Assembly (NCBI RefSeq): GCF_015207005.2
Contig: NZ_JADEXS020000001.1
Location: 868,001-932,000, forward strand
Length of the DNA stretch: 64,000 nt
Direction of reading: 5' to 3'
Source: Desmonostoc muscorum LEGE 12446
Lineage (GTDB): Bacteria > Cyanobacteriota > Cyanobacteriia > Cyanobacteriales > Nostocaceae
The translations under genes and the position numbers were made by a program. The notes under the pieces were generated by a model. The model was not told the DNA's origin and searched no databases. It saw only the letters and a program-made list of their open reading frames with translations. Shown piece by piece: positions 10,685 through 19,323 of the stretch (the first letter of the stretch is position 1; every line of letters starts with the position of its first letter).

Positions 10685-11545
10685 TCAAAGATTAACCTCT
10701 TGCAAGAGCCAAAAACCAGCAAATGATTCCGCTTTAGCATCGGACTGTACACCTAGAAAATGTACTCCATTAGCTTTTTGCTTAGCTTCTTCAAAACCTT
10801 TGGCCTCTGCTAAAGTTTGAGATTTTTTGATATTTGCCACAATCCAGCTTTCAGTAACACCAGTTTCTAAAAGCAATTTCGCCTCTTCGCTGGTGTCAAC
10901 TTTTAAGAAAGCCAACTCCAAACCAGACATCCAGCCCGCCAAAGGCAACGCTCTAGGTGAGAAAATCAAAACACCAGGAATACGAGTTTCGGGCGATACC
11001 TGTGCCAACTCTAGCGGGAAAGCTTCACCAAAGCCGATTTCCCACTCTGACATCTCTGCCAAATCCTCGGCTGCTAAGCTCACAAATACCCACTGCTGTC
11101 CTTCTAAAGCATCTGGTAAACGTTGCGGCAAAGGTTTCTCCAACCGGACTGAGGGATTAGTGCCTCCTTGATACCCTGGTTCTTGAGGATATACCTCCTG
11201 CATCCGCCGTTCTAACCATTGGTTGAGAATCAAAGTACGGCGGCTAGGCTGGGCGGGAATCCCCAAGTCTTGGCAAGCTTTCGTAATCATATTGTTCATT
11301 TGGCGGCGGAAAAAGCGAATTTTAATTGGCGCTTTTCCAGCTTCGTCAATAGCCTCTTGCAATGCTGTCCGCAACCAGCCCGAATTTACCTGGGTACTGG
11401 GGCAATATTGAGCATAGCGAAACAAAGAATCTGCTTTTGTGTTGGTATCCAAAGGACTTTCACAGACTAAGACTTCCCAAACTTTTTTTTGATTGGCGTC
11501 CAAAATCGGACGAGAGTAAAAATCGACTTCCCAAATACTGCCCAT
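10685..11545 (-). CDS. Tab2/Atab2-family RNA-binding protein
   Basis: A 286-residue protein of the Tab2/Atab2 (DUF1092) family, which is restricted to oxygenic phototrophs. The N-terminus MGSIWEVDFYSRPILD and the motif WLERRMQEVYPQEPGY are family hallmarks. In Chlamydomonas and Arabidopsis the homologues bind psaB-type mRNA and support translation of photosystem reaction-centre proteins; the cyanobacterial role is inferred from this. The ATG at 11543-11545 is the natural start. The length matches the family. Confidence 0.9.
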   Translation of the reverse strand: MGSIWEVDFYSRPILDANQKKVWEVLVCESPLDTNTKADSLFRYAQYCPSTQVNSGWLRTALQEAIDEAGKAPIKIRFFRRQMNNMITKACQDLGIPAQPSRRTLILNQWLERRMQEVYPQEPGYQGGTNPSVRLEKPLPQRLPDALEGQQWVFVSLAAEDLAEMSEWEIGFGEAFPLELAQVSPETRIPGVLIFSPRALPLAGWMSGLELAFLKVDTSEEAKLLLETGVTESWIVANIKKSQTLAEAKGFEEAKQKANGVHFLGVQSDAKAESFAGFWLLQEVNL

Positions 11546-11899
11546 GTTTTACGGTAAAAATTTGGCTGTTATATTTTCCTGATATTTTGATCATACGAGT
11601 GTTGGGGCAGCATGGGGAATAAGGGAGTGGGGAATGGGGAGTGGGGAGATGGGGAGATGAGGTGGATGAGGGGGATAAGGGAGATGAGAATCAAACTTTT
11701 GAACCTCTGAGCTTCATCGTTGAACCTTTGAGCTTGAAAGTTCTAGTTTTTGGAGTAATAGGTTTTGGGGTGACTGAGGAATTTATCAGGCGATCGCTCT
11801 TGGAGGGGTTTATTGTCTCTATAATTATGAAAAATTTTCAACAATTGGTTAAACGTAAGTGGATTTTGGGCTTTCTAGGTATAGTCCTATTCCAAAACC
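11546..11899. repeat. Intergenic region with GGGGAGT and GATGAGGG repeats
   Basis: Heptamer-like repeats cover about 11612-11690. The rest (11690-11899) contains a cgatcgct HIP1-like site and an open frame that overlaps the next gene out of frame; this frame has a repeat-derived start and is not considered coding. Confidence 0.6.
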
Positions 11900-12154
11900 A
11901 TGACAAATCCTCAAAAAGAACCTTTGATTGAAAAAATTTACAAAGTTAACAAAGACGTTTGGCTGTTCCTTTTTATTGTCCTTCCATTTTTGGGGTTGAT
12001 AATTCACTTCAATATCTCTGAATCTAATAGAAGTAGTGGTAAAAATTGCTATGACCAGGCAGGGCAAGAAATACTCAAGCGAGAAGGCAACAAAGTATTG
12101 AGCCGTTCTGATGTTGAGCGGTATGAAAGCGAGATGACTAGTCGTTGCAGGTAA
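11900..12154 (+). CDS. Small single-span membrane protein, unknown function
   Basis: An 84-residue protein with one hydrophobic segment (VWLFLFIVLPFLGLIIHFNI, about residues 20-39) followed by a charged tail with two cysteines (Cys51 and near-terminal Cys83). Family not recognised. It ends 8 bases before the ATG of the next gene in the same direction, suggesting a two-gene unit. Confidence 0.55.
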   Translation: MTNPQKEPLIEKIYKVNKDVWLFLFIVLPFLGLIIHFNISESNRSSGKNCYDQAGQEILKREGNKVLSRSDVERYESEMTSRCR

Positions 12155-12162
12155 TAAAAGCA

Positions 12163-12642
12163 ATGAAAAGCAATAAACCTTTTGTGACACCTAATCCTCA
12201 AGATTTCATGCTCCGTATTGTTTGGAGTGTTGATGCATCCAGCAAAATGGTAGCTGAGTTATCAAATGCCAGGTGGCTCCCCCGAATTGGCGAGACTCTC
12301 GTTTTGCCAGTAGATGAGACAGGTAGACCTAACTCTTGGCGCAAGTTTAAGGTGTTTGATGTCGTCTATGACTTTCAAAACCAGATTGTTCGAGTTTTGT
12401 GCAGCCCCATAAATTGGACTCCACCCAACCCAAAAACACTAATACAGAAAATCGAAGAACCTAGAGATAAATGGGAAGTTTGGGAAAAGGCATTTGCCAC
12501 AAGTGAGGCAACAATGAAGGATAACGAGCCAGAACGTCAATTTGGACTCGGACATGAACTTTATCCGGTAGACGAAGAAGATGACGAGTTAGAAAAGCTC
12601 AAGTCCGAGATCCAAGAAAGAATAAGGCGATCGCTAGAATAG
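12163..12642 (+). CDS. Hypothetical protein, acidic C-terminus
   Basis: A 159-residue soluble protein starting MKSNKPFVTP; a longer in-frame start at 12145 would overlap the preceding gene. The N-terminal 85 residues look like a compact beta domain (RIGETLVLPVD ... WRKFKVFDVVYDF), and the C-terminal part is acidic and helical. No recognised family. It probably shares a transcript with the small membrane protein just upstream. Between its stop and 12840 there is no supported gene; a short open stretch at about 12640-12755 lacks a start codon. Confidence 0.6.
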   Translation: MKSNKPFVTPNPQDFMLRIVWSVDASSKMVAELSNARWLPRIGETLVLPVDETGRPNSWRKFKVFDVVYDFQNQIVRVLCSPINWTPPNPKTLIQKIEEPRDKWEVWEKAFATSEATMKDNEPERQFGLGHELYPVDEEDDELEKLKSEIQERIRRSLE

Positions 12643-12840
12643 TTTGGTTACGTTACAGTGGTAACCTTAGTATTTGGGCAGAAACAATTTATTTGATTTG
12701 GGAAGCGACTGAGGCAGAAGAGTGGATTGATAGATTGGATTGGATTCCACTTTAAAAATTCAAACTAAAACACATCTAGTTTGCATCTTTAAATTAGATC
12801 AAAATGTTCATAACTTTAATCTTCCCTGACAGGATATCAT

Positions 12841-13488
12841 TCATTTCCCACGATTAATCCAAACGGCTCTCAAACCAGCTGCTTTGGCTCCGTAATAATC
12901 TTCCACAATACTATCGCCAACATGCCATGCTGCCTCTGGAGAACATTTATGCTTGTTTAACGCAATGGCAAAAATTTGAGGATCGGGTTTAGCTGCACGT
13001 ACCTGGGTAGAAATGGTAATAGAACTAAAAAACTCTCTCAATCCTAAACTTTGCAATACTGAGTAAATCCGGGAATCAAAATTGGACAGCACCCCCAAAG
13101 TAACCCCCAACCGTCGCCAGTTAATTAAAGCTGGTAGGACATCAGGATAGACAAACCACGGTTCAGGAGTACCAAAGTGAATGTAAAGTTCACTAAAAAA
13201 AGCCGAAAAGTCAGAAAATTGCTTGAGAACACCTGCACTTTCAAAAGTGTTCAGGGCAATTATCCGCCACCAATCAAACTCACGCTGGGGAATATCTTGC
13301 AGTTCTGCGTCTGGAAATATGGGCGGCGGTGCTGTTTTAAAGCTTTGGATGAAACTTGTATTTAATGTCTCGGCGGAAACTGTAACACCGAACTCCTGGG
13401 CTATCTGACTATAAACTTCACCCACACTGCCTTTAACGTCGAAGAGTGTGCCCACAGCATCTAAAAAAATAACTTTCGGTTGTTCCAT
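12841..13488 (-). CDS. HAD-superfamily hydrolase, subfamily IA (REG-2-like)
   Basis: A 215-residue HAD phosphohydrolase. Motif I is FLDAVGTLFDV, with Asp10 as nucleophile and the second acidic position replaced by Ala-Val as seen in REG-2-like members. Motif II is GVLSNFDSR, motif III is the lysine in RAAKPDP, and motif IV is HVGDSIVEDYYGA. Substrate unknown; this class usually acts on small phosphometabolites. Its start abuts a heptamer repeat block. Confidence 0.88.
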   Translation of the reverse strand: MEQPKVIFLDAVGTLFDVKGSVGEVYSQIAQEFGVTVSAETLNTSFIQSFKTAPPPIFPDAELQDIPQREFDWWRIIALNTFESAGVLKQFSDFSAFFSELYIHFGTPEPWFVYPDVLPALINWRRLGVTLGVLSNFDSRIYSVLQSLGLREFFSSITISTQVRAAKPDPQIFAIALNKHKCSPEAAWHVGDSIVEDYYGAKAAGLRAVWINRGK

Positions 13489-13493
13489 AATTG

Positions 13494-13704
13494 GGATTGG
13501 GGACTGGGGACTGGGGAATGGGGACTGGGGAATGGGGAATGGGGAATGGGGACTGGGGAATGGGGAATGGGGAATGGGGAGCAGAGGAGTAGAGGGAAAG
13601 CATAGTAAGTGTTTCCACTCTGTCCTCTATCCCCTCTGCCCTCTGTCTCTTCCCAATACCCAGTACCCAGTACCCAGTCCCCAGTCCCCAGTCCCCAGTC
13701 CCCT
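13494..13704. repeat. Heptamer tandem repeats (GGGGACT/GGGGAAT)
   Basis: Repeats of GGGGACT and GGGGAAT run over 13494-13583 on the plus strand, and CCCAGTA/CCCCAGT over about 13656-13704 on the other strand. They separate the HAD hydrolase from the NdbB-like gene and overlap the latter's stop region. Confidence 0.85.
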
Positions 13705-14896
13705 ATTTAGAAAGCGTTTCTATAATAGGACGGACTAGCCAATTAAAACCAACTTTGAGCTGATGGTCTAAAGTTGGCAATCTGTATAAATAAGCAAGAC
13801 GGCGACCGATGTATGCTAAAGGCCCTTCTAGTTTGATTCCTAAGCCAGCAAGGGTGGCGTTGTCTTTCCCTAATGCCATCATTTCTCCTAAGTGTTGATA
13901 GCGGAAGGGAAGTAGGGGACGATTGGTAAGAGAAGCCCAGATGTTCCAAGCGGCGTAATCGGCTTGTTGGAAAGCTGCTTGGGCGGTTGCAGGGACTTGC
14001 TGTCCTTCTGCGTCATGAGAGTCTGCTAAATCTCCTAAGGCAAAGATTTCTGGATGCTCAAAGACTTGTAGATTGGATGTGGTGCTGATTTGACCACGCT
14101 GATTTTGCTTGAGGGGAAGGGATTTCACTACCGGTGCAACTCGCGTTCCCACTGTCCAAATTACTAATTCGACGGGAATTGTGTCTACTTGATTTTTATA
14201 CTCTAGGGAGATGGTATCTTGACCGATTGATTCGACTTTGGTTTCTAAATCGAGAAAAATGCCACGGGCGTCTAAAGCTTTCTTGGCTGCTTCACGGTTA
14301 AATTCTGGGGAAGTTCGCAAGATTTGGTCGGCGATTTCAACGAGCCGAAAGCGTCCTCTTTCACCTAGTCGATCGGCTAGCTTACAAGCTAACTCTACAC
14401 CACTGTAGCCAGCCCCAACGATCGCCACTCGAATTTTATCAGCATCGGATTCTTCCAAAAATCGCAGGCGTTCTTCTAAACGATAGGCGTCGGAGATTGT
14501 CCGGAATGGGTAAGCATGGTCTGCTGCACCTGGTACTAAATCTAGCGGTGTCTCTCCTCCTAAGGCCAGCACTAATCTGTCGTAAGGAATTTGGGGCCCT
14601 TCGTGTAAGTTTACCCGTCGCTGGTCGATGTCAATTCCAGATACCACTCCTTGATAAAAACGTACCCCTGTACCTTGTAAAAGTTCTTCAAATGGTGGGG
14701 CGATTTCCCAGGTTTGCAGTTCGCCAGTGAGTAATTCGTAAAGAAAGGGGGAAAATAGAAAGCGATCGCTTTGATCTACCAAAACAATTTCGGGTTTTTG
14801 CGTAGATTCCCAAGGTAACTGGCTTAAACCCAGGGCTGTGTAGAGACCACCAAAGCCTCCACCAAGGATGCAGATTCTAGAAGTTTGTTGAGTCAT
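13703..14896 (-). CDS. ndbB: NAD(P)H-quinone oxidoreductase type II, NdbB/NDC1-like
   Basis: A 397-residue FAD-dependent oxidoreductase. The FAD-binding GGGFGG lies at about residues 12-17, the NAD(P)-binding VAIVGAGYSGVELA at about 158-171, and the second FAD motif EIFALGDLAD at about 285-294. The stretch FLYELLTGELQTWEIAPPF resembles plant NDC1 and cyanobacterial NdbB, which reduce demethylphylloquinone and other prenylquinones; this specific assignment is from recalled family sequence. It is expected at the thylakoid or plasma membrane surface. The ATG at 14894-14896 is well placed. Confidence 0.82.
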   Translation of the reverse strand: MTQQTSRICILGGGFGGLYTALGLSQLPWESTQKPEIVLVDQSDRFLFSPFLYELLTGELQTWEIAPPFEELLQGTGVRFYQGVVSGIDIDQRRVNLHEGPQIPYDRLVLALGGETPLDLVPGAADHAYPFRTISDAYRLEERLRFLEESDADKIRVAIVGAGYSGVELACKLADRLGERGRFRLVEIADQILRTSPEFNREAAKKALDARGIFLDLETKVESIGQDTISLEYKNQVDTIPVELVIWTVGTRVAPVVKSLPLKQNQRGQISTTSNLQVFEHPEIFALGDLADSHDAEGQQVPATAQAAFQQADYAAWNIWASLTNRPLLPFRYQHLGEMMALGKDNATLAGLGIKLEGPLAYIGRRLAYLYRLPTLDHQLKVGFNWLVRPIIETLSK

Positions 14897-14930
14897 CGAT
14901 TCTATGGGACGGCCAATACTAGCAGGGCAA

Positions 14931-15509
14931 CTAACTTAAGTGTAATGATTTCTTCACAGCGATCGCCATCAGCCAACAATCTGAGTATTCTCCTTCATGG
15001 AGTTCATGGGCAGGCAATAACTTTACTTTTACAAAACCACATTTCTCATAGCAGCGAATAGCACGAGGATTATCAACATGGGGATCGATGACAATTTTTT
15101 CTGCTTGTACTTCTTCAAAAAGATAGTTGATAACTACTGACAGAATTTTTGTCCCGATTCCTTGATTCCAATAATCAGTTTCCCCTATAAATAAGTCAAT
15201 TGCATAAACATTATCAGTTTCATCAAGGCAATACAATTGTCTATCTGTTTCTGATAAGTCATTGACTGCACAATACTGCAAATAACCAATGGCAATATTT
15301 CGATAACACAAGATACAGGGAATAACTGCCTCATCTCCTTTAATGAGCGGTTTGTATGTTTCTATAATTCTTTCTAAAGGAAAAGGATTATCTCTTCCTT
15401 CATAAAATTCCAATACTTGTTTATCAGTTAGCCATTTTGCCATCAACTCATAATCATACATTTCATCTAGCATGGGATGAATAGTAATTTCGTCTTTCTG
15501 AATTAGCAT
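14931..15509 (-). CDS. GNAT acetyltransferase resembling AAC(6')-Ie-type aminoglycoside acetyltransferases
   Basis: A 192-residue GNAT protein. The acetyl-CoA loop is YWNQGIGTKI (about residues 113-122). The segments KWLTDKQVLEFYEGRD, DPHVDNPRAIRCYEKCGF and LPAHELHEG closely match my recollection of the acetyltransferase half of the Gram-positive bifunctional enzyme AAC(6')-Ie/APH(2''). That resemblance covers most of the domain and exceeds generic GNAT similarity. Whether it modifies aminoglycosides or a native amine cannot be read from sequence. It is a stand-alone gene 34 bases upstream of ndbB on the same strand. Confidence 0.8.
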   Translation of the reverse strand: MLIQKDEITIHPMLDEMYDYELMAKWLTDKQVLEFYEGRDNPFPLERIIETYKPLIKGDEAVIPCILCYRNIAIGYLQYCAVNDLSETDRQLYCLDETDNVYAIDLFIGETDYWNQGIGTKILSVVINYLFEEVQAEKIVIDPHVDNPRAIRCYEKCGFVKVKLLPAHELHEGEYSDCWLMAIAVKKSLHLS

Positions 15510-15596
15510 CTTTTGTCTATAGTTTTTATAGCAGGTATTTAAGAATTATACTTTATTTAAAATGTCTATTTTATTGCAGGAGTTGTGAAAAAGCAA

Positions 15597-15643
15597 AGGG
15601 GAATTTTATCCCCACTTTGTGAGAATAAAATTCCCCTTCAACT
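15597..15643. terminator. Hairpin terminator downstream of chaB
   Basis: The inverted repeat aggggaattttat ... ataaaattcccct forms a 13-bp stem around a short loop, followed on the minus strand by a T-containing tail. It lies between the chaB stop (15691) and the acetyltransferase start (15509), so it most likely ends the chaB transcript. Confidence 0.65.
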
Positions 15644-15690
15644 CTGACACTAGACCTGATACAAAATACTTATGCACAGGTTAGATTTAC

Positions 15691-15936
15691 TTAATTGCCA
15701 CCAGACGTAACAGCTTTATTATGTGTTGCAGGGTCTTCAGGTTTTCTCTGCCATTTGCCACCGCTGCCTGGTTCGTACTCATTTTTTACACTATTCCAAG
15801 CAACCTCACGGGCACCTTCTTCACTAAAACCATTGCTTTGAGCAGCATTAAATGCTGCTACAAAAATCTGCTGTGCGTGTTCAGGCAATTGTTCTTTGAT
15901 GTCTTGAGGCAATTGATTTGTTGTTTGATCTGGCAT
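15691..15936 (-). CDS. ChaB-family protein
   Basis: An 81-residue protein with the ChaB signature: LPEHAQQIFVAAFNAA, EGAREVAWNSVKNEYE, and a positively charged GGKWQRK near the end. ChaB proteins are small, often linked with cation transport or stress regulation, but their biochemical role is not settled. The gene stands alone with a terminator downstream. Confidence 0.88.
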   Translation of the reverse strand: MPDQTTNQLPQDIKEQLPEHAQQIFVAAFNAAQSNGFSEEGAREVAWNSVKNEYEPGSGGKWQRKPEDPATHNKAVTSGGN

Positions 15937-16050
15937 AAATTTATTCTGATTATCTCAACTTGAGTTCATACTAAAAAACTGGTAATCAAATTTCCTCTTT
16001 CTCTAAGTAGAGAACTAAATAATCATCCTTTTGGCTGAGTCAAACAATTT

Positions 16051-16719
16051 TTAAATCAACGACGCAATAATATTAATACTCATAGCTAGAATGGTAGTAT
16101 TGAAAAAGAAGGATAATATGCCATGTAGCAACGTCAAACGCCTCATATCGCGTGATGTCGTTTGCACATCTGAAACTTGGCTAGTCATTCCAATTACAAA
16201 TGAATAATACAAAAATTCCCAATAGTCTGGATAGTCGTTATGAGGAAAATCTAAACCTCCGGTGAATTCTTGCCTATTATTGCGACTAATATATTTGTAG
16301 TAAATGTGTGCATACTGCACTGCGAACATCGTATGCACTAGTAACCAAGAACCTACAATCGTCATAATTGAAAGTATGACATGTAAAATCAGCAGAATTG
16401 TTGACAATCCTTTTTTATCAGTTAATAAAAATCCAATGGCTAAAACACTAGCACAAGCCGCAGCAATCACCAGCATGAATATCGCCAGATGTCCTTCATA
16501 TTCATTCTCAGCATAACGACGAATTTTTTCTGGCGTAGCTTTGAGCATTTTCCACCAAGTTATGGCTAAGAAAAAGTCAGCGCCGGAGTTCCAAGCGCAG
16601 AGAATGCGAGTGGGTAAATGCAGCCAAGATGGAAGTATTACTGAAATTAATACAGCGACTCCGATAGCAATAAACAATCGAGGTCGAGGGTCAAAGTTTT
16701 TCAATAAATTAAGTTTCAC
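16051..16719 (-). CDS. DUF1345-family membrane protein
   Basis: A 222-residue integral membrane protein with about five hydrophobic segments. The family-specific FPHNDYPDYWEFLYYSFVIG and MTSQVSDVQTTSRDMRR are present. The start codon read here is GTG (16717-16719), giving MKLNLLKNFD. Function unknown. Confidence 0.85.
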   Translation of the reverse strand: MKLNLLKNFDPRPRLFIAIGVAVLISVILPSWLHLPTRILCAWNSGADFFLAITWWKMLKATPEKIRRYAENEYEGHLAIFMLVIAAACASVLAIGFLLTDKKGLSTILLILHVILSIMTIVGSWLLVHTMFAVQYAHIYYKYISRNNRQEFTGGLDFPHNDYPDYWEFLYYSFVIGMTSQVSDVQTTSRDMRRLTLLHGILSFFFNTTILAMSINIIASLI

Positions 16720-16884
16720 AAATATTGCGATCGCAGACGTAATCCAATCCAGTTGAAATCAGGGAGATATGGAAATTCTGGACACCCACACAGGTAAATT
16801 TAGGTTAATTATAAAATGGGAGAAGGCACAAAGTTGGCAATCATCCCCCATTTTAATTATCTGGATCAAAACCGGAGTTAATAT

Positions 16885-17274
16885 TTAGTTCAATTTGGCT
16901 CTAATTGTCTCTATTCGTTGACGATTCACACCCAAATCACTCTGACCTAAACGTGAAGCAGAACGGACTTGTATCGTATTAGTATTCCGGTCTAGATAGA
17001 ATTCTACATCATCCACAAATCCCAGCAAGGCACTTTTAAATTCTACATATAAATAATCTTGGCTTTCGGTAATGATTTTAGTTCTTGGTAAGGACTCAAT
17101 AATCGTTTTGAGATTAGCAATTGCTGCTTCTGCACTAGATGTAAAAGTCAGCGGTGCAATTTTGTGGACTGCATCTGTACTCTGGCTGGAAACACAGTTA
17201 GGAGAGTTAGGGCAAGGTGCTAATTTACCGTTACTAACACCTAAATTATTCGGTCGTTTACCTGCAAAAATCAT
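16885..17274 (-). CDS. DUF1499-family protein
   Basis: A 129-residue protein with the DUF1499 start pattern CPNSPNCVSSQS (about residues 21-32) and the conserved FKSALLGFVDDVEFYLD and SASRLGQSDLGVNRQRIE. The family is widespread in cyanobacteria and plastids, with no established activity. The length fits the family. Confidence 0.88.
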   Translation of the reverse strand: MIFAGKRPNNLGVSNGKLAPCPNSPNCVSSQSTDAVHKIAPLTFTSSAEAAIANLKTIIESLPRTKIITESQDYLYVEFKSALLGFVDDVEFYLDRNTNTIQVRSASRLGQSDLGVNRQRIETIRAKLN

Positions 17275-17371
17275 GACTATATCTTAAGCTAGATGGATAA
17301 TTGTAGTGTCACATATTTGTCTTAATTTACTTTGAGCCACTCCCCCGAATTCAATTCGGGGGATTCAGGCA

Positions 17372-18496
17372 TCAGACAGAGATTGCAGTCTGAGACTGTC
17401 TGACATCTCCTACGCCCAAGGTTGAACTCCCAACCTTTTTAATGTTTAAACTGGCGTTTTCATCTCGGCCATTTTCTGATTGACACGAAGGGCAACGCCA
17501 ACGTCTAACCGATAAATCCAGCGATTCTAAAACATGACCACATCTTGAACAAGTTTTACTGCTTGGATACCACTGGTCAATATAGACCACTTGTTTGCCT
17601 TTCTTCAATGCTTGCCACTCCAGAATATTCAGAAAGTCTCGAAACGCTAAATCACTAACTTTCCTTCCCCAAAGACGCTTCATGCCCTTGAGGTTAAGCG
17701 TTTCAAAGCACAGAACATCAAATCTATTAGTTAGGTCATGCGCTAATTTCCAAAACCAATCTGTTCTGCGGTTGGCTATGTCTTCATGGGCGCGTACCAA
17801 GTTCTTCCTTGCTCGTTCCCGATTAGAAGATCCTTTCAACTTCTGAGAGTGATGCCGATTCGCTATTTTTATGCAATTAAGTGATTGCTTGAAAAATTGG
17901 GGTGACTCAATTTTAGAGCCGTCCGAGCAGGTTAGGAATGTCTTTAAGCCAAAATCAAACCCCGCTATTTTACCAGTCGTGAATTTGATTTCTGGCTGAT
18001 GGGCGCTATCGACAACAACAACCAAAAACAACTCACCTAGCGGTGTGCGTTTAATAGTTAAAGTCTTAACTTTTCCTTCTATCTCTCTGGAGTTCCAATA
18101 TTGATAAGTCCGATTCCCAATTTTAACTCGATTGCCACCTAGAAACTTATATCCGGCTTGCTTTAAGGTGAATGACTTATATTTTTTGACCTTCTTAAAC
18201 CCCGGTGGTCTAACCCCCTTTTTATTGTGTTTAAAAAATAGTTGGTAGGCTTTCTCAATGCGTTGACAAATGTCTTGCACTGCTTGAGAACCTACTGATT
18301 GCCAAAACGGGTTATGTTTCCTCAATTTGGCAATATGAGACTGAAGTTTTGCACAACTTAAATGCTTGCCCCACACTCGGTAGTAGCGTTTATGGAGAGC
18401 AATACAATGGTTATAGATAACCCCACTTGCGTTAATCATTCGCTTGAGGAATCTATTCCGTTTGTGTTCGTACAACTTAAACTTTAGTGTCTTCAT
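17372..18496 (-). CDS. tnpB: TnpB RNA-guided nuclease (IS605 OrfB)
   Basis: A 374-residue TnpB of normal length. The RuvC-like catalytic residues are visible in order: Asp in GFDFGLKTFL, Glu in LCFETLNLKGM, and Asp in GRDENASLNI. The zinc ribbon CSRCGH ... CPSC lies between the last two. An N-terminal helical HTH region (MKTLKFKLYEHKRNRFLKRM) is present. All catalytic residues are retained, so the protein looks active. Related TnpB proteins cut DNA using an RNA derived from the element's right end and help retain the element. A ribbon-helix-helix-like gene is divergent, 36 bp away. Confidence 0.92.
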   Translation of the reverse strand: MKTLKFKLYEHKRNRFLKRMINASGVIYNHCIALHKRYYRVWGKHLSCAKLQSHIAKLRKHNPFWQSVGSQAVQDICQRIEKAYQLFFKHNKKGVRPPGFKKVKKYKSFTLKQAGYKFLGGNRVKIGNRTYQYWNSREIEGKVKTLTIKRTPLGELFLVVVVDSAHQPEIKFTTGKIAGFDFGLKTFLTCSDGSKIESPQFFKQSLNCIKIANRHHSQKLKGSSNRERARKNLVRAHEDIANRRTDWFWKLAHDLTNRFDVLCFETLNLKGMKRLWGRKVSDLAFRDFLNILEWQALKKGKQVVYIDQWYPSSKTCSRCGHVLESLDLSVRRWRCPSCQSENGRDENASLNIKKVGSSTLGVGDVRQSQTAISV

Positions 18497-18532
18497 GCTA
18501 ATATTGTACCATCACGACGGCACTATGACGGC

Positions 18533-18658
18533 ATGAAAAAATTAACTGTGCGATGTTCAGATGAAGAGTATGAGGTTCTTGTAAAATATTGCCACAAGAA
18601 AGAACGTAGCTTAAATGATGTTTTTAGAGAATTCATCAGAAGCTTGACGGACAAATAA
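18533..18658 (+). CDS. Small ribbon-helix-helix-like protein divergent from tnpB
   Basis: A 41-codon frame, ATG at 18533 and TAA at 18656-18658. The protein begins MKKLTVRCSDEEYEVLVKYC and continues with ERSLNDVFREFIRSL. A short beta strand followed by two helices is the CopG/Arc pattern, although it is at the lower size limit. It lies inside the left end of the TnpB element, so it may be a self-regulator or accessory protein. No toxin gene is adjacent. Very short; coding status is inferred from the pattern alone. Confidence 0.5.
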   Translation: MKKLTVRCSDEEYEVLVKYCHKKERSLNDVFREFIRSLTDK

Positions 18659-19323
18659 ATTTGTCCTCCAAGCTTATATCCCCCGGCTAGAAGCACGGGG
18701 GCTTTACGCATCACGGTTCGGTGCGATTCGTTGGATAGAAATACCTAGAAATAGGTAGGGATTATCCGCAGGGGAAACCAACCTCTCGTATTGGTTGGAA
18801 CCGAACCTTGACAACTGAATGACCATGAGGGTGTGAATCCCTCCCCTGTAGAGGTCAGGTGAAAGCACTTCCCCCAGGTTTGAGACTAGCCATCAAAGCC
18901 TGTAGCGGGGATGAAAGCCCCTCCACACTCCTAGTCCGAGGTAGTGCGGGGCAAGCAAAGAACCCATGAATAAGGCATCATACCTGAACCCACGACTGAA
19001 CCATCGTGAGATGCAACCAGCGAAAAGGACTGAAAACGCTGGAGCCAAAAGGCAAAGGATAAAAGGTAGGCAATCGAGTACTGACCTACAACCTCTCTAA
19101 ACAAACCCGGTGGAAAGTGGAATTCTAAAGGTTCATAGCATGGTCATTCGGAACGAAGTAACCCGCCGTATGCTCTTTTGGGGGTCGATACCAGAAGTAG
19201 GTGCTAACCGGATGCTACGGCTGGGTGGGATTGAGTCAAAAGCGAATGACGCGGTTGTAATGACCCGTATATGCTGACGGACTCACGGTAATAAGGAAGG
19301 AATAGTCTCAAGTAGCAGTAAAT

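Larger units (their letters stand above)
17330..18715 (-). mobile_element. IS200/IS605-type element (TnpB only)
   Basis: The element carries tnpB and no tnpA. Its right end, past the tnpB stop, has a perfect hairpin (cccccgaattcaattcggggg, 17342-17362). The left end has a hairpin with stem cccccg/cggggg and an inner gct/agc (about 18681-18702). Subterminal hairpins in place of terminal inverted repeats are typical of the family. Exact ends are approximate. The 3' part of tnpB plus the right-end hairpin on the minus strand is the expected position of the guide (omega/reRNA) RNA. Outer intron A begins a few bases beyond the left end. Confidence 0.75.

Noticed and set aside
11641..11931. Plus-strand open frame starting MGRWGDEVDEGDKGDEN
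   Set aside because: It starts in GGGGAGAT repeats and overlaps the better-supported membrane protein gene at 11900 out of frame.
12639..12755. Possible small gene reading WLRYSGNLSIWAETIYLIWE
   Set aside because: No start codon in the frame, and it overlaps the end of the preceding gene.
18533..18658. Toxin-antitoxin module at the small RHH-like gene
   Set aside because: No toxin gene lies next to it; its position within the TnpB element explains it better.
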